5,958 nucleotides of DNA, taken from CBDTTM01 sp965363355 (GTDB taxonomy: Bacteria; Bacillota; Negativicutes; Selenomonadales; Selenomonadaceae). The notes below the pieces were generated by a model, which was given only the letters and a program-made list of their open reading frames with translations, did not search any database and was not told the origin of the DNA. Shown here piece after piece: positions 1 through 5,755 of the stretch. Location of the stretch: the NCBI GenBank assembly GCA_965363355.1, contig CBDTTM010000161.1, forward strand, positions 1-5,958, written 5' to 3'. The position numbers and the translations under genes were made by a program. Numbering within the stretch: the stretch's first letter is position 1; every line of letters starts with the position of its first letter.

Positions 1-444
1 AATAAAGAGAAATCGGGATTTTTTTTGGTGAAAGAAGAAATATTACCAGAAGCAATAAAGAAAACAATACGTGTCAAGGAAATGCTAAAACGTGGTGAAG
101 CAAGAACAATCAATGAAGCAGTAGAAAAAATGGAGCTGAGCCGCAGTGCCTATTATAAATACAAAGATTATGTATTCCCTTTTTATGAAGCAAGTCAAAA
201 TAAGATTGTGACGTTGACTTTCTTGCTAGAACATAAATCCGGTGTATTGTCGAGTGTATTAAACACGATATCAGCCGATTCAGGCAGTGTCTTGACAATC
301 AACCAAGGAATTCCGCTGCAAGGCGTAGCCAATGCTACGGTTTCTATCGAGACGGCAGAATTAGCGGTTGATTTAGAAGCTTTGCTTGATAAGCTGAGAA
401 TGGTCAGCGGTGTAAAACGTTTAGAAGTTATGGGTCAGGCTTGA
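1..444 (+). CDS. PheB/UPF0735 family protein with HTH and ACT domain, probable ThrR-like regulator (5' end outside window)
   Basis: The frame is open from base 1, so 147 residues are visible and the start codon lies just upstream. The TTG at 25 and GTG at 28 are not the start: the upstream codons read FFLVKEEILPEA, matching the conserved N-terminus of this family (FYLVREDVLPDA in Bacillus PheB, from memory), and the visible length already equals the usual length of about 147. Two parts are seen. Residues ~36-59 look like a helix-turn-helix (INEAVEKMELSRSAYYKYKD). Residues ~69-147 form an ACT domain with the typical EHKSGVLSSVL turn. ACT domains bind amino acids. Family members were once labelled chorismate mutase, but no such active site is visible. 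Position 29 bases before hom suggests control of threonine synthesis; I recall a Bacillus protein named ThrR with that job, but orthology is inferred. Family call is sure, role is not. Confidence 0.88.
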   Translation, partial: NKEKSGFFLVKEEILPEAIKKTIRVKEMLKRGEARTINEAVEKMELSRSAYYKYKDYVFPFYEASQNKIVTLTFLLEHKSGVLSSVLNTISADSGSVLTINQGIPLQGVANATVSIETAELAVDLEALLDKLRMVSGVKRLEVMGQA

Positions 445-455
445 TTTAGATTTTG

Positions 456-463
456 AAAGGAGG
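456..463 (+). promoter_or_regulatory. Ribosome binding site that fixes the hom start
   Basis: AAAGGAGG lies 10 bases before ATG 474. An in-frame TTG at 453 precedes this site and would translate through it, so it is not used. The site decides for ATG 474. Confidence 0.8.
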
Positions 464-473
464 AGAGCTGTCA

Positions 474-1775
474 ATGAAAGATTGTATTAAGATCGGATTG
501 TTGGGATTAGGCACCGTCGGCGGTGGGGTATTTGAAGTCTTGGCTGAAAATGCAGCTGAAATCGCGCAAAAAGTCGGTGCACAAATTCGTGTAAAGACCA
601 TATTGGTCCGCGATGCAAAGAAAAAAAGAAATGTCAGTGGTGATTTTCAAGTTACAGAAAATATAGAAGACATCTTGCTCGATGATGAAATCGATATAGT
701 CATAGAACTCATGGGCGGCATCCATCCTTCAAGAGAGTATATGCTGCAAGCATTGTCCGCGGGTAAACATGTGATAACTGCCAATAAAGATGTAGTTGCG
801 CAATTTGGTCGAGAAATGTTTGATGCAGCGGAAAAACATGATGTTGATTTTATGTTTGAAGCTAGCGTTGGTGGCGGTATTCCCATCATCCGACCATTGA
901 AACATTGTTTGACTGCCAATAAGATAACCGAGGTTATCGGCATTGTCAATGGAACGACGAATTATATGCTCACGAAAATGACGCAAGAGGGGCTCGATTA
1001 TGATACGGTCTTAGCTGAAGCGCAAAGCCTTGGTTATGCAGAATCAGATCCTACAGCTGATGTTGAGGGCCTTGATGCTGCACGTAAAGCGGCAATACTG
1101 TCTTCCATTGCGTTTAATACACGAGTGGGGCTTGATGATGTATCGGTTGAAGGCATAACCAAGATTACACCGGCAGATATCGAGTATGCAAAAGAGCTAG
1201 GCTATGTCATCAAACTTTTGGCGATAGCAAAGGATTCGCCGGAAAATGGCGTAGACGTAAGAGTGCATCCGGCATTTTTGCCTAAGGAACATCCACTAGC
1301 GGCGGTCAATGATGTATTCAATGCTATTTTTGTCAAGGGCAATGCGGTAGGCGAAGTTATGTTCTATGGGCGCGGTGCTGGTGCGAGACCTACCGCATCG
1401 GCAGTTATTGCTGATGTCATCGATGTGGCACGAGATATCGTCAATCAGAATTTTGGTCGCGTTCGTTGTACTTGCTATGAGCATAAGGCTTTTTGCCCAA
1501 TCGAAAAGAAATTTTCTTCATATTATGTGCGCCTTTTGGTAGAAGATCAACCAGGGGTCCTTGGTTCGATTGCTACAACTTTTGGCGCTGCGGAAGTTAG
1601 CTTGAACTCTGTAATCCAAACACGTAAAGTGGATAAAAGGGCGGAAATCGTTGCGATTACCCATTGTGTAACAGAAGAAAAGATAAGAAAGGCAGCAAAA
1701 AGATTGCAGGAATTATCTGTGGTTACAGAAATTCGCAATATGATCCGCGTGGAAAATCCGCAGGAGGATGATTGA
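474..1775 (+). CDS. hom: Homoserine dehydrogenase
   Basis: Reduces aspartate 4-semialdehyde to homoserine with NAD(P)H in the cytoplasm, the branch step towards threonine and methionine. From ATG 474 the protein has 433 residues, the usual length of the Firmicute enzyme. Residues 7-19 are the Rossmann nucleotide loop (GLGTVGGGV). ITANKDVVA at 101-109 holds K105. NGTTNYML at 159-166 and PTADVEGLDAARKAA at 193-207 are the family signatures; K205 is the expected catalytic lysine. Residues ~350-425 form a C-terminal ACT domain (LVEDQPGVLGSIATTF), known in this family for threonine feedback inhibition. There is no fused aspartokinase domain. It follows the ACT/HTH gene with a 29-base gap and has no room for its own promoter, and its last codons carry the thrB ribosome binding site, so the three genes should share a transcript. 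Confidence 0.97.
   Translation: MKDCIKIGLLGLGTVGGGVFEVLAENAAEIAQKVGAQIRVKTILVRDAKKKRNVSGDFQVTENIEDILLDDEIDIVIELMGGIHPSREYMLQALSAGKHVITANKDVVAQFGREMFDAAEKHDVDFMFEASVGGGIPIIRPLKHCLTANKITEVIGIVNGTTNYMLTKMTQEGLDYDTVLAEAQSLGYAESDPTADVEGLDAARKAAILSSIAFNTRVGLDDVSVEGITKITPADIEYAKELGYVIKLLAIAKDSPENGVDVRVHPAFLPKEHPLAAVNDVFNAIFVKGNAVGEVMFYGRGAGARPTASAVIADVIDVARDIVNQNFGRVRCTCYEHKAFCPIEKKFSSYYVRLLVEDQPGVLGSIATTFGAAEVSLNSVIQTRKVDKRAEIVAITHCVTEEKIRKAAKRLQELSVVTEIRNMIRVENPQEDD
1762..1767 (+). promoter_or_regulatory. Ribosome binding site for thrB inside the end of hom
   Basis: AGGAGG sits in the last codons of hom. It abuts an ATG at 1768 with no spacer, which is too close to work, and lies 12 bases before the in-frame ATG at 1780. 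This favours 1780 as the start and suggests translational coupling with hom. Confidence 0.65.
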
Positions 1776-1779
1776 GCAG

Positions 1780-2691
1780 ATGGCAGAAGATAAAATGGTC
1801 AAAGTACGAGTGCCGGGAACCTCTGCAAATTGTGGTCCGGGGTTTGATACGATTGGAATTGCTTGCAACATATATAATGAATTGGAATTGACTCTGAAAA
1901 AAGATGGACCGTTGGTCATTGAAATCAATGGAGAGGGCGCTGCGAATATTCCGTGTGATTCGCGCAATATCGTTTGGCGTTCGATTCAGCACCTTTTGCG
2001 AAGAGCAAAGCTTGACTATAAGGGTGCTTACATAAAGATGTTTAATCAAGTTCCGCTATCAAGAGGCCTTGGCAGTAGTGCGGCGGCTATTGTAGCGGGT
2101 TTGATGGCAGCGAATGAAGCGATTGGCAGACGTTTTAATCGGCGTGAACTGCTTTTTATGGCAACTGAAATTGAGGGACATCCCGATAATGTTGCTCCGG
2201 CAATTTTTGGTGGTGTGACGGTCAGCGTAGTAAATAATGGACGGCCAGAATGTTTATCCTTTTTACCGAATCTTCCCCTAAAGCTCATTGTTGTGATCCC
2301 GGCGTTTGCTTTGTCGACCAAGGCTGCGCGCAGTGTACTGCCCAAGGAAGTTTCCATGAAGGATGCCGTTTTTAATGTGAGTCGGGCATCTTTGCTCGTG
2401 GCGGCCCTTTGCCGCGGCGAAAAGAAATTTTTGCGCCATGCCTTCGATGATGTATTGCATCAGCCATATCGTGCGGAGCTGATACCGGGCATGTATGAGG
2501 TATTTGCGGCTGCTAGACAAAATGGTGCATTGGGGGCAGCCATGAGCGGTGCTGGCCCTTGCTTAATGGCCTTTACGTTAAAAAATGTGGATGCAATCGG
2601 TCATGCGATGGTAAAAGCTTTCGCGGACAAAGAAATAAAAGCAAAGTATGTGGAGTTAACCATTGATAAAAATGGAGCACAAGTCATATGA
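1780..2691 (+). CDS. thrB: Homoserine kinase (GHMP family)
   Basis: Phosphorylates homoserine with ATP to O-phosphohomoserine, the substrate of threonine synthase. The 303-residue protein has all three GHMP kinase motifs: VPGTSANCGPGFDTIG at 11-26, the phosphate-binding loop PLSRGLGSSAA at 92-102, and GALGAAMSGAGP at 249-260. EGHPDNVAP at 132-140 is also typical of ThrB. I chose ATG 1780 because the AGGAGG at 1762-1767 is then 12 bases away; ATG 1768 is in frame (four more residues) but touches that site, and ATG 1795 would still keep motif 1. The gene begins four bases after the hom stop, so the two are almost certainly co-transcribed. The stop codon lies in the loop of a hairpin. thrC is not adjacent on either side. 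Confidence 0.96.
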   Translation: MAEDKMVKVRVPGTSANCGPGFDTIGIACNIYNELELTLKKDGPLVIEINGEGAANIPCDSRNIVWRSIQHLLRRAKLDYKGAYIKMFNQVPLSRGLGSSAAAIVAGLMAANEAIGRRFNRRELLFMATEIEGHPDNVAPAIFGGVTVSVVNNGRPECLSFLPNLPLKLIVVIPAFALSTKAARSVLPKEVSMKDAVFNVSRASLLVAALCRGEKKFLRHAFDDVLHQPYRAELIPGMYEVFAAARQNGALGAAMSGAGPCLMAFTLKNVDAIGHAMVKAFADKEIKAKYVELTIDKNGAQVI

Positions 2692-2710
2692 ATTGTGCTT
2701 TGTTTTTGTT
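2676..2710 (+). terminator. Possible weak terminator hairpin overlapping the thrB stop
   Basis: A perfect 7-bp stem (AGCACAA at 2676-2682 with TTGTGCT at 2693-2699) encloses a 10-base loop that contains the thrB stop codon. It is followed by a T-rich tract with G interruptions up to 2710. The stem is only moderately GC-rich, so it may be weak or a 3'-end stabilising hairpin. Confidence 0.5.
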
Positions 2711-2711
2711 G

Positions 2712-2717
2712 TAGAAT
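2712..2717 (+). promoter_or_regulatory. Possible -10 element for cca
   Basis: TAGAAT matches five of six bases of the sigma-A -10 consensus. No good -35 is seen 16-18 bases upstream (TGAATT at 2689-2694 for a 17-base spacer). A start near 2724 would fall inside the 5' arm of the next hairpin. Speculative. Confidence 0.25.
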
Positions 2718-2719
2718 TG

Positions 2720-2760
2720 GAGCGTGTTGTGAAATTTATTTTGCAGCACGCTCTTTGTTT
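2720..2760 (+). terminator. Intrinsic terminator-like hairpin between thrB and cca
   Basis: The arms 2720-2734 and 2739-2753 pair over 15 bp around a four-base loop (TTTA at 2735-2738). The outer seven pairs (GAGCGTG with CACGCTC) are perfect, and the inner part has three G-U pairs. TTTGTTT follows directly. This looks like a rho-independent terminator for the threonine operon. It ends against the cca ribosome binding site at 2761, leaving no space for a promoter between it and cca, so it could also act as an attenuator or leader structure of cca. Confidence 0.7.
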
Positions 2761-2766
2761 GGAGGG
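2761..2766 (+). promoter_or_regulatory. Ribosome binding site that fixes the TTG start of cca
   Basis: GGAGGG lies six bases before TTG 2773 and directly follows the T-tract of the hairpin. No in-frame ATG is close enough to use it, so it supports the TTG start. Confidence 0.75.
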
Positions 2767-2772
2767 AATCTT

Positions 2773-4005
2773 TTGCAAGAAAAAATTTTTTGTGAGAAAA
2801 TTTGCAAGGCTGGTGGACAGCTTTATATTGCAGGTGGCTGGGTTCGTGATAAAATACGCGGTGCTTTGGCTAAAGATAAGGATTATGTGGTGGCCGCTAT
2901 GGAAGAACGTGATTTTTGCCGAATGTTTCCCGAGGCAGTCAAAGTTGGCAAATCTTTTCCCGTGTATTTGCTGGAAATCAACGGACAAAAAAGTGAAGTG
3001 GCCTTTGCTCGCAGAGAAAAGAAAAGTGGAATTGGGTATCGTGGGTTTATTGTATCTAGCGATAAGACGATAACAATTGAAGAGGATCTATATCGAAGAG
3101 ATACGACAATGAATAGTATAGCCTGGAAATTACCGGAAGAGGTACTTATCGATCCCTACGGAGGACGCAGCGACATTGAAAAAGGGATGATACGAGCGAC
3201 TTCAAAGCATTTTAGTGAAGATCCAGTAAGAGCATTGCGCGCAGCTAGGCAGGCAGCCGAAATGGATTTTTCGGTTGAAATAGAAACGATAAATCAAATG
3301 TCGCTTTGTCAATCGGAACTTGCAGCTGAGCCACAGGAGAGGTTTTTTCAAGAATTAGTAAAAGCTCTTGCTTGTAAAAAACCATCGGTCTTTTTTCGTG
3401 TATTGCAGGCAGCCGGGCTTTTAGCGATTGTTTTTCCTGAAATATTTTTTTTGCAAGGGAAAATACAGCCAAAGGAATTTCATCCGGAAGGAGATGCCTT
3501 TGAACATTCGATGAAGATGGTTGATGAAGTGGCAGCTCGTGGGACATCCCCATTAGTTCGATTTGCGGCATTGGTACATGACATTGGTAAAGGAGTTACC
3601 TTGGCACAAGATTTACCACATCATTACGGACATGAAATAAAGGGGGTTGCGGTGTTTAAAGCTTGGGCGTCACGCATGACTTTCCCGAAGACTTGGCAGC
3701 AGGCAGCAGAATTTATCATACGCGAACATATGCGGGCGCCACGTTTGTCAAAACCGGGAAAAATTGTCGATTTCTTATTGGCTGCAGAAAAAAATCCGTT
3801 AGGTCTATCTGGAATTGGTGCAGTCGTTTTAGCAGATCATAAATCTTTGCCAGATTATCTCTTGCATCATGAGCATTATTTAAGAAATATTCATGAGGTA
3901 CGTGGTTCGATGCTTCCGGCAGGTTTATCTGGTCAGCAAATTGCGGTATGGCTGCGGCAAAAGCAAATTCAGGCATATCAGAGGGGAATTGCATCTCGAA
4001 TTTAA
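2773..4005 (+). CDS. cca: CCA tRNA nucleotidyltransferase, E. coli-type with HD domain
   Basis: Adds or repairs the 3'-terminal CCA of tRNAs using CTP and ATP, without a nucleic-acid template. From TTG 2773 the protein has 410 residues, close to E. coli Cca (412). The head domain has GGWVRD at 21-26, the metal-binding DxD pair D35/D37, RRD at 108-110, and the nucleotide-recognition motif EDPVRALRAAR at 149-159. PQERFFQEL at 187-195 is the following family helix. The C-terminal half carries an HD domain: H245, H269-D270 in VHDIGKG, and HHYGHE at 283-288. In E. coli this domain gives metal-dependent phosphatase and 2',3'-cyclic phosphodiesterase activity. The frame stays open upstream to 2695, but those codons cover the hairpin and read as a Cys-rich string unlike the family, so TTG with its GGAGGG is preferred. 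Bacillus-type CCA enzymes lack this HD half. Confidence 0.94.
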   Translation: MQEKIFCEKICKAGGQLYIAGGWVRDKIRGALAKDKDYVVAAMEERDFCRMFPEAVKVGKSFPVYLLEINGQKSEVAFARREKKSGIGYRGFIVSSDKTITIEEDLYRRDTTMNSIAWKLPEEVLIDPYGGRSDIEKGMIRATSKHFSEDPVRALRAARQAAEMDFSVEIETINQMSLCQSELAAEPQERFFQELVKALACKKPSVFFRVLQAAGLLAIVFPEIFFLQGKIQPKEFHPEGDAFEHSMKMVDEVAARGTSPLVRFAALVHDIGKGVTLAQDLPHHYGHEIKGVAVFKAWASRMTFPKTWQQAAEFIIREHMRAPRLSKPGKIVDFLLAAEKNPLGLSGIGAVVLADHKSLPDYLLHHEHYLRNIHEVRGSMLPAGLSGQQIAVWLRQKQIQAYQRGIASRI

Positions 4006-4037
4006 AGGATTTACTTACTTTTTTTGGGAAAATAATG

Positions 4038-4043
4038 TATAAT
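4038..4043 (+). promoter_or_regulatory. Probable -10 element for the carbonic anhydrase-like gene and ndk
   Basis: A perfect TATAAT lies in the 91-base gap after cca. The sequence 17 bases upstream (TTACTT at 4015-4020) is a poor -35, and TG directly abuts the hexamer without the usual one-base gap. The predicted leader of about 47 bases contains a small weak hairpin (CTATC 4056-4060 with GATAG 4073-4077). Confidence 0.5.
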
Positions 4044-4096
4044 AAGAAACAGAGGCTATCCTTGGTGACAGCGATAGAAAATAGGGAGGTGTAGAT

Positions 4097-4615
4097 ATGT
4101 CTGAAAGTTTGGTAATGTCTTATAAATCTTTACAGCCCAAAATCGATAAGAGCGCTTTTCTTGCACCTACAGCTACGGTTATCGGTGATGTGACGCTCGG
4201 TGAGGGCTCAAGTGTGTGGTTCAATACGATTTTAAGAGGCGATATTGAGTCAATCCATGTAGGGAAATATACAAATATTCAGGATAATTCGACCGTTCAT
4301 GTTATGGGCGATCAACCGACCATTATTGGTGATTATGTGACGATTGGACATAATAGTGTGATTCATTGCAAGAAAATAGGGAACAACTGTCTGATAGGCA
4401 TGGGGGCTGTTCTTTTAGGTTATTGTGAAATAGGCGATAATACAATTATCGGGGCAGGTACTGTTGTCACGCAGCATAAGAAGATACCGCCGAATTCACT
4501 TGTTTTGGGATCTCCGGGCAGAATTGTCCGTCCATTGCTCGATGATGAGATCGAAGCACTGCACCAGTCCGCTATCCGCTACAACTTGGTGGCCCAGGAG
4601 TACATGAAAAAATAG
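4097..4615 (+). CDS. Gamma-class carbonic anhydrase-like hexapeptide protein (YrdA/PaaY type)
   Basis: Likely a trimeric, metal-binding left-handed beta-helix protein of the gamma carbonic anhydrase family, which in proven members hydrates CO2 to bicarbonate in the cytoplasm. The 172 residues show hexapeptide-repeat turns from ~22 to ~145 (e.g. APTATVIGDVTLGEGSSVWF). The three expected metal-binding histidines are H68 (TVHVM), H85 and H90 (IGHNSVIHC). R47, D49 and Q62 match conserved active-site positions in RGD and NIQDNS. PNSLVLGSPGRIVRPL at ~132-147 is the usual C-terminal signature, followed by a helix. GGAGG at 4085-4089 is seven bases before ATG 4097; the in-frame ATG at 4115 has no such site. 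Many YrdA-like members show weak or no carbonic anhydrase activity, so enzyme function is inferred. ndk follows after 13 bases. Confidence 0.9.
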   Translation: MSESLVMSYKSLQPKIDKSAFLAPTATVIGDVTLGEGSSVWFNTILRGDIESIHVGKYTNIQDNSTVHVMGDQPTIIGDYVTIGHNSVIHCKKIGNNCLIGMGAVLLGYCEIGDNTIIGAGTVVTQHKKIPPNSLVLGSPGRIVRPLLDDEIEALHQSAIRYNLVAQEYMKK

Positions 4616-4628
4616 GAGTTGTTTTGGA

Positions 4629-5048
4629 ATGAAAGAAAATACGTTGGTTTTAATTAAACCGGATGCTTTTGGTAAACATTATACAGGAGATATTATCAAA
4701 AGGTATGAAACGGCCGGTTTGACTGTTCGGGCACTTAAACTGCTGCAAATGACCCCTAAACTGGCTTCCAAGCATTATGCGGAACATATCGGTCGCGCGT
4801 ATTATGATGATTTGGTTGGTTTTATGACATCCGGTCCGTTGGTGGCATTGGTACTTTCTGGAGAAGATGCGATTGCCCGTGTCAGAGAAATCAACGGTAA
4901 AACCGATCCGACGGAAGCTGCTATTGGCACGATTCGTCGCGATTTTGCTGAGAGCAAAAGCCGCAATGCGGTACATGCTTCTGACAGTAAAGAAAGTGCA
5001 GCTCGTGAAATTCATATTTTCTTTAATGAAGCTGAAATTTGTGACTGA
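4629..5048 (+). CDS. ndk: Nucleoside diphosphate kinase
   Basis: Transfers the gamma-phosphate from ATP to other (deoxy)nucleoside diphosphates through a phosphohistidine, balancing NTP and dNTP pools. The 139-residue length is normal. LVLIKPDAFGK at 6-16 is the N-terminal signature with K10. R84, and TDPTEAAIGTIRRDFA at 92-107 with R103, form the nucleotide site. NAVHASDS at 113-120 carries the phosphorylated histidine H116. The usual HGSDS reads HASDS here, a change also common in other NDKs and not expected to abolish activity. The ribosome binding site AGGAG at 4614-4618 overlaps the stop codon of the preceding gene and lies 10 bases before ATG 4629, so the pair is probably co-transcribed and translationally coupled. 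No functional link between the two products is evident. Confidence 0.96.
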   Translation: MKENTLVLIKPDAFGKHYTGDIIKRYETAGLTVRALKLLQMTPKLASKHYAEHIGRAYYDDLVGFMTSGPLVALVLSGEDAIARVREINGKTDPTEAAIGTIRRDFAESKSRNAVHASDSKESAAREIHIFFNEAEICD

Positions 5049-5076
5049 TCATTTATGGTCTTTCAGAGCCGGTGTT

Positions 5077-5105
5077 TTGCTAGCCATATCTTAGGTTTGT
5101 AAAAT
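5077..5105 (+). promoter_or_regulatory. Possible promoter for the corrinoid adenosyltransferase gene
   Basis: TTGCTA (5077-5082, four of six bases of -35) and TAAAAT (5100-5105, five of six of -10) are separated by 17 bases. It lies in the 82-base gap after ndk, where I see no convincing terminator, so read-through from ndk is also possible. Confidence 0.45.
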
Positions 5106-5130
5106 AATAGGGCGAAGGGAAGGATATAAA

Positions 5131-5637
5131 ATGAGTGTTTATACAAAAACAGGTGATGGCGGTACGACAGGTCTTTTGACCGGTGAACGCATCGATAAGG
5201 CATCGCTTAAGGTTGAAGCTTATGGTACAGTAGACGAATTCAATTCCGCACTGGCTATGGCTAGGGCTTTTTGTCAAAAAGATAGCGTCAAAGCTGCTAT
5301 TTTGGCTCTGCAAAAAATCAATATGTTATTGATGGCCGATTTGGCTAGCACGGGAGAATCGACTTATACGAATATCGAACATATTAAACAATTGGAAAGT
5401 GCAATTGATGAAGCAGAGAATTCGTTGCCACCGCTTACCTCGTTCATTGTTCCGGGAGAAAGTAAGGGCGGTGCAGCCTTGGACCTTGCTCGCACGACAG
5501 CAAGACGGGCAGAACGCCGCATATGGCAGCTCTGTGAATCTGAGCCCATAGAAAAAAGATTGCCGATGATTTTGAATCGCATGTCGGATTATTGTTTTGT
5601 CCTCATGCGTATGGAAGAAGAAAATAATAATTTGTAA
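5131..5637 (+). CDS. Cob(I)yrinic acid a,c-diamide / cob(I)alamin adenosyltransferase, PduO type
   Basis: Transfers the 5'-deoxyadenosyl group of ATP to cob(I)alamin-type corrinoids, giving adenosylcobalamin for B12-dependent mutases, diol dehydratases and similar enzymes. The 168-residue protein is a single PduO-type domain. YTKTGDGGTTGL at 4-15 is the ATP-binding N-terminal motif, and VEAYGTVDEFNS at 28-39 includes D35. FIVPGESKGGAALDLARTTARRAERR at 105-130 (described here in pieces: FIVPG, LDLARTTARRAERR) holds the conserved R121, R125/R126 and R129. LNRMSDYCFVLMR at 148-160 is the C-terminal signature. A GAAGG at about 5119-5123 precedes ATG 5131 by seven bases. No other cobalamin gene is in the window, so whether it serves synthesis or salvage cannot be told. 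It is probably monocistronic or the last gene of the ndk transcript, since a strong terminator follows two bases after the stop. Confidence 0.94.
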   Translation: MSVYTKTGDGGTTGLLTGERIDKASLKVEAYGTVDEFNSALAMARAFCQKDSVKAAILALQKINMLLMADLASTGESTYTNIEHIKQLESAIDEAENSLPPLTSFIVPGESKGGAALDLARTTARRAERRIWQLCESEPIEKRLPMILNRMSDYCFVLMRMEEENNNL

Positions 5638-5638
5638 G

Positions 5639-5671
5639 AAAAAACTGCTGCAGTATTGCGGCAGTTTTTTT
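5639..5671 (+). terminator. Strong intrinsic terminator after the adenosyltransferase gene
   Basis: The stem pairs 5644-5651 (ACTGCTGC) with 5658-5665 (GCGGCAGT), with one G-U pair and a six-base loop. Seven Ts follow (5665-5671). Six As precede it (5639-5644), which extends the stem and would give a T-tract on the opposite strand, although no gene converges here. Confidence 0.92.
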
Positions 5672-5727
5672 ATAAACTATTTTGGGAAAAAGAGGAATTG
5701 AAAGCATTTTCAGAGAATAGAGAAAAT

Positions 5728-5733
5728 TATAAT
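5728..5733 (+). promoter_or_regulatory. Candidate -10 element for the EF-G-like gene
   Basis: A perfect TATAAT sits 22 bases before the start codon. The 17-base-spaced -35 position (CATTTT, 5705-5710) is poor; a TTGAAA at 5698-5703 is 24 bases away, too far. A promoter is expected here because a strong terminator lies just upstream. Confidence 0.45.
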
Positions 5734-5755
5734 AGATTTAAAGGGGGGCAAGTCT

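Noticed and set aside
647..949. Long minus-strand open frames opposite hom, thrB, cca and the downstream genes
   Set aside because: All lie opposite well-supported genes, read as low-sense shadow proteins, and lack start signals.
2695..2772. N-terminal extension of Cca starting at ATG 2695, giving 436 residues with several Cys
   Set aside because: The stretch is hairpin and T-tract sequence, the encoded residues do not resemble the family, ATG 2695 has no ribosome binding site, and TTG 2773 has a good one that gives the family length.
2663..3073. 136-codon open frame on the + strand overlapping thrB and cca
   Set aside because: It runs across the end of thrB, both hairpins and the start of cca in another frame, with no family resemblance and no ribosome binding site.
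4036..4043. TG directly next to the -10 hexamers at 2712, 4038 and 5100, as if extended -10 promoters
   Set aside because: The extended -10 needs one base between TG and the hexamer, and here there is none; three cases in an AT-rich sequence can be chance.
4050..4096. Possible riboswitch in the leader of the carbonic anhydrase-like gene
   Set aside because: The expected leader is under 50 bases and only a 5-bp stem with a 12-base loop is seen; it matches no riboswitch class I know.
5049..5076. Possible terminator after ndk
   Set aside because: Short GC-rich patches near GAGCC and TAGCC do not form a convincing stem and no T-tract follows.
4867..5094. 75-codon open frame on the + strand over the end of ndk and the following gap
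   Set aside because: Mostly inside ndk in another frame, with no ribosome binding site and no recognisable protein.
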